NCBI GenBank assembly: GCA_014898425.1
Contig: RCSZ01000008.1
Coordinates: 1,809,501-1,873,500 of the forward strand
Direction of reading: 5' to 3'
DNA length: 64,000 nt
DNA from: Botryotinia globosa
Lineage: Eukaryota > Ascomycota > Leotiomycetes > Helotiales > Sclerotiniaceae
The notes under the pieces were generated by a model. It was not told the DNA's origin. It did not search any database and saw only the letters and a program-made list of their open reading frames with translations. Positions within the stretch are counted from its first letter, which is position 1. Each line of letters starts with the position of its first letter. Positions 60,553 to 64,000 of this stretch are shown here, piece after piece. Position numbers and translations under genes: made by a program.

Positions 60553-62262
60553 TGGAGCCTCATATTGTACAAAAAAGATACAAACCATCGATGAAGCCGA
60601 CGAAATCGCTTAAATCGGTTGCGACGGAGTTGAGATTCAAGTCCTTTCTGGAAATGTCGATGTATTTGCGTTGAAACAAACTCTACTTACAAGTAGTCCA
60701 CATCGGATCGAGATTCTCTTTCCACCATTTGAGCGTATCCTCTACATATGTTCGCCTCGTCGATGCCATACACCTGAACTTGAAAGAGCAGGCCTTGACA
60801 CGTCACACATGTATATTTGGGGGACCGCCATCAGAAAGTGCCAGAGGCGGTTTTTTTTTCTAGGGGTGTCAAAAAGCTTATTTGATCTTCCTACTTCAAA
60901 TTTGATGAACAGACATTAATTGCTAGTGTGAACCTTACATCCCAAAAAGGGAAAGGTATACGCGAGCCACAGGATTCCAGCCGCCTTGCCACGCGCCAAC
61001 AATTTTATGCTTTGCTTGAGTTAAGCTGCACTAATGGTATCTTCCTACACAAGCTACACTAGATCTCAACTCAGCCGCTCAGGCTTGAGAAGAAGCGCTT
61101 AGTGTTGACCTAAGGAGTTGACACTAGGCACCTATTCACGTTGCTGCCAAAGGGCCCTAGATTTACCGAGTAGACTTGGTAGAGACAAAGTATGATCTGC
61201 TCATGAATCGCATCGAATAGGATTCAATGGCTCTTTGACCTTTTTTCTTACGTGTGTAGGATCATTTGAGTTCATGTCGTCGTGATTGCGTTGATTGGTT
61301 TTTTATGTCATTCTTTATACTCTGTGGATGACACATATCATCAGGCAGTAAAATGACATGTTTCAGAACCCATTCTCCTTGATTGAAGTTTCCTTCTGGG
61401 ACTGCGGAATGTTTAAACATCGAGCTTGTGGCTCCGATCATGTGCAAGACACGTGAGTCTGATATTTCTTCTTCCACTTGGAAAACTTTGTTCTGTAGAG
61501 ATACTTCAACCTAATTTGTCTGCTTTACGACGCAACCAAATCGTTCTCAAACTTTACTACTATCTGACTTTTCCTACGAATCTCACCGTTTTTTTGTTGA
61601 TTTTCAGACAATTCCTACCGGGAGCAGCGAAAAAAACATGAAGATTAAGCAATAAGGACAAACTTGTTGATAGAGAGTTCCTTGGCTTCTATCCGTCGTG
61701 AGTAACAAAAGTATCAATTCAGAGTTCGTTTGGAATATCCTGTTTCGCCTGAACTTGCAAACTTTGTACCATTTGTTAGGGCATGACGATTAATGACGTA
61801 CTAGGTATGTCCGCAAGACATTCTCAAAATTTTACGCTCAAACTTTGGAGGCGTTTTAACATGTATTGCTGTTCATACATTTCATACATTTCATACATTT
61901 TTGACCGCTACTGGCCATGTGTTTTTCAAACACAATTCATGTCTGTATTGCTGTCCCCAACATGCGGATGCAATCGATAAGACATATGATGTTCTCGAGA
62001 AAAATTGTGGAGTGTCCGCTATTTTCAGTTCGGTAGGCGATCTTTTGTAGACAGTACACTAAATTCTTAATCATGACGTTAACACCTCCCACACAACTTG
62101 GGGTTGGTAGTGTTGACACGTTAGCAACTTCCAGTTTGTGCATTCTGTCTCCTTCGTCTTCGTGTCTTGTGAATCATCTACATTGCGAGTTCTGCATGTT
62201 GTGGGATTTGTACGCATTTGTGCATTTCAGAAGTGATAGTCTCCACTTGTATACCATCTATA

Positions 62263-64000
62263 ATGTTTGATTCTACCCGACATGCATTTGCATTCCTGCT
62301 GCTTCTGCAACCTATGGTTCTTGCAGTATCAAAAGCATATGTAGAACTCGTCAATGGAACACCATACGACTGGCACTTAATAGCTAATGAAACACATCAC
62401 ACGGAATGGTTTCCCAATGCCACCATTCCATCCGGTACTCGAGCTACATTCTATTCCTCATACCTAGTTCCAAATTCTGACAAATTACCACAGGTACCAG
62501 CGCTGAATCCTGTATCTCATGGATCATATATTTACGGGACGCAAAGGCAGAAGCAACATATCGTATCGATAATCCTTCATCCCCTGAATCCTTCACCGTT
62601 CGAGCCCATCGAAATCCAACCAAAATCGAGGTTGTCTATCATGAAAACCTCTCCTCTCTCAACAACCCCAAAAATTCAATCATCGACCTGATTTACAGCA
62701 GAAATCATCCGCATCCATTCATTCTCGCAGGAAATGGTATCTCAACTCCCTATGTCAGCTCTAACCCTCCAATCCCCTGGATGCAGAGGACTATTTCCAC
62801 TCTCTCCTCAAGACCTCTCCGTCAAATCTGTATGCCCATGGCTCACAACACCGGCGCTAATATCATAAGCGATTCACTAAAAGGGCCAGGTACCTTACAC
62901 AACACACAAACACAATCCAATTCAGTATTTATGCAACTAATTCTCGGAGCCCGCTGGTTAGATATACGACCTGTGCTTTTTGAAGGGAAATGGATGACTT
63001 ACCATGGTGCATATTCCGCAGGAAAAATGTGGGGTGCCACGGGTCAGAGTATTGAGAGTGTAATTGGAGATGTGAATAGATTTACAAAAGCACATCCCGG
63101 GGAACTCATCGTGCTTGATATATCTCATGATGCAAGTAATGCGTGGAAATGGAGGAAATTTAATGCGATTGATTGGATGAATTTTTACGACTTGTTGAGT
63201 GGTATTCGTAATGCCTGGCAGGAACCACGAGGAATGGAATGGGATTTGTCGCTTTTACCTTTTGACACTTTTGTAACCAAGGGGGGTAATAGTACGGTGT
63301 TGGTGAGGATTCCTTGCGATGCACCGGTACCGGCTTCGGCATTGTCTGGGAGAGGGAAAAGAGATGCAAATACCACTCTGACAGCATCTTCAGCTGGCTG
63401 TGATTCTGTTAGTTCGGATGATTATCTTGCACCGTTGAACACCACAGATTCGCTCGATTCGCAAGAGCTATCTTCTCCCCTTATTGGTAGGCGGAAAGCA
63501 TCTAAAATTCCTGATAGCACTCGTAAGTATTGCTTGTCCTTTCACATTGCAGTTCCTAGTTTAAAAATCGATCTGAACATTACAATCTCCAGAGTCTTCC
63601 TTTCTGTGTTCAGTCTTAAATCATTAGCTCCTCCTTGATGCATTGCAGCGTTTATGTCGTAATTTCCCTTCATCTTCGCGTCTTTACTCCCTTGTACACA
63701 TCATTTCTATCAAGCATCCCTCCAGGAAATCCCAACCGCCTCAAACTAACCACTCAATCCAGTGCCTGACCCCCTCTCCCGCCACACCCCCGCCGACTAC
63801 AAGATACCCTTCACTCTCCTCCCGGCGAGCCGCCTCCCCGTCACCGGACACTACTCCGCTACTGACTCGCCTTCGCAACTAGCCTCCTCCCAGGTCCACC
63901 TCCTCTCCCAACACAAGTCCTCTTCTTCCATCACCTCTACAAACCCCGCTCCAATGCATAAATCAACCTGGATTCTTACTCAACCGTCTACTTCCCAGGC
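62263..64000 (+). CDS. Secreted PLC-like phosphodiesterase (3' end outside window)
   Basis: Exons are 62263..62493, 62547..63522 and 63763 to beyond 64000. Exon 1 starts with a signal peptide (MFDSTRHAFAFLLLLQ, cleavage about residue 22-25). The 53-bp first intron (CAG|GTACCA..AAAG) corrects a frame change. The PI-PLC X-like TIM-barrel part contains ICMPMAHNTGANI (catalytic-type His), LILGARWLDIRPV, YHGAYSA, HPGELIVLDISHD and GNSTVLVRIPCD. The second intron (donor GTAAGT at 63523, branch CTAAC and acceptor CCAG ending 63762) joins DST|LPDPLSRHTPADYK to TLLPASRLPVTGHYS. It is 240 bp, longer than its neighbours, so a small exon inside cannot be excluded. Substrate is unknown; relatives are extracellular or GPI-linked. 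Confidence 0.85.

Larger units (their letters stand above)
56659..62262. other. 5.6-kb intergenic region with short repeats
   Basis: No convincing coding frame on either strand: frames are up to 142 aa and the longest overlap minisatellites. It carries heptamer arrays, a perfect 20-bp duplication and a short hairpin (listed separately), plus three CATACATTT units near 61877-61903. The right end is the promoter of the PLC-like gene. Confidence 0.5.

Noticed and set aside
60628..60645. GATTCAAGTCC, a second tRNA B-box-like word
   Set aside because: No paired acceptor stem or A box upstream.

Overview
This is a nuclear segment of a filamentous ascomycete. Genes sit on both strands. Most are split by short introns of about 47-60 bp with GT..AG ends and CTAAC/CTGAC-type branch sites. 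Long pyrimidine-rich leaders and large low-complexity intergenic stretches separate them. Gene content and style (SOG2, SOK1/TCP11, CIA1, Cce1/Ydc2, fungal PNGase A) fit Pezizomycotina. A Sclerotiniaceae-like (Botrytis/Sclerotinia) leotiomycete is my best guess, but that is inference. No prokaryotic operon, CRISPR array, rRNA or convincing tRNA is visible.

Left third (0.9-13.6 kb): a two-exon histidine phosphatase (minus strand); a small membrane protein; a large unknown protein with three tandem Zn(II)2Cys6-like clusters, joined by a probable GC-AG intron; a two-exon glutathione reductase (minus strand) with a mitochondrial-type leader; two degenerate terminal-inverted-repeat elements; and the mitochondrial Holliday-junction resolvase Cce1/Ydc2.

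Middle (14.5-28.3 kb): a seven-exon SCY1-like pseudokinase (Cex1/SCYL1 type, minus strand) divergent from a PHD-finger protein; a small unknown gene; a four-exon RecQ helicase (minus strand) divergent from the four-exon RAM-pathway LRR protein SOG2. A gene-free interval of about 11.4 kb follows. It contains expanded microsatellites, a tandem satellite block with RIP-like transitions, a GC-rich double hairpin and several 7-bp tandem arrays.

Right (39.6-64 kb): the SOK1/TCP11-domain gene with a 5' UTR intron; an uncharacterised 1235-aa protein; CIA1 (minus strand); a 485-aa protein containing two copies of an unrecognised domain (minus strand); a two-exon membrane-anchored PNGase A-like amidase (minus strand); a 148-aa orphan; 5.6 kb of repeat-bearing intergenic DNA; and the 5' part of a secreted PLC-like phosphodiesterase that runs off the right edge.

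The genes do not form one pathway. They are housekeeping and signalling genes: redox, Fe-S assembly, tRNA export/trafficking, DNA repair, Cbk1/RAM and cAMP-PKA signalling, and deglycosylation. No biosynthetic cluster or defence island is evident. The most novel material is the triple zinc-cluster protein, the duplicated unknown domain in the 485-aa protein, and the repeat architecture around 29.6-38.2 kb.
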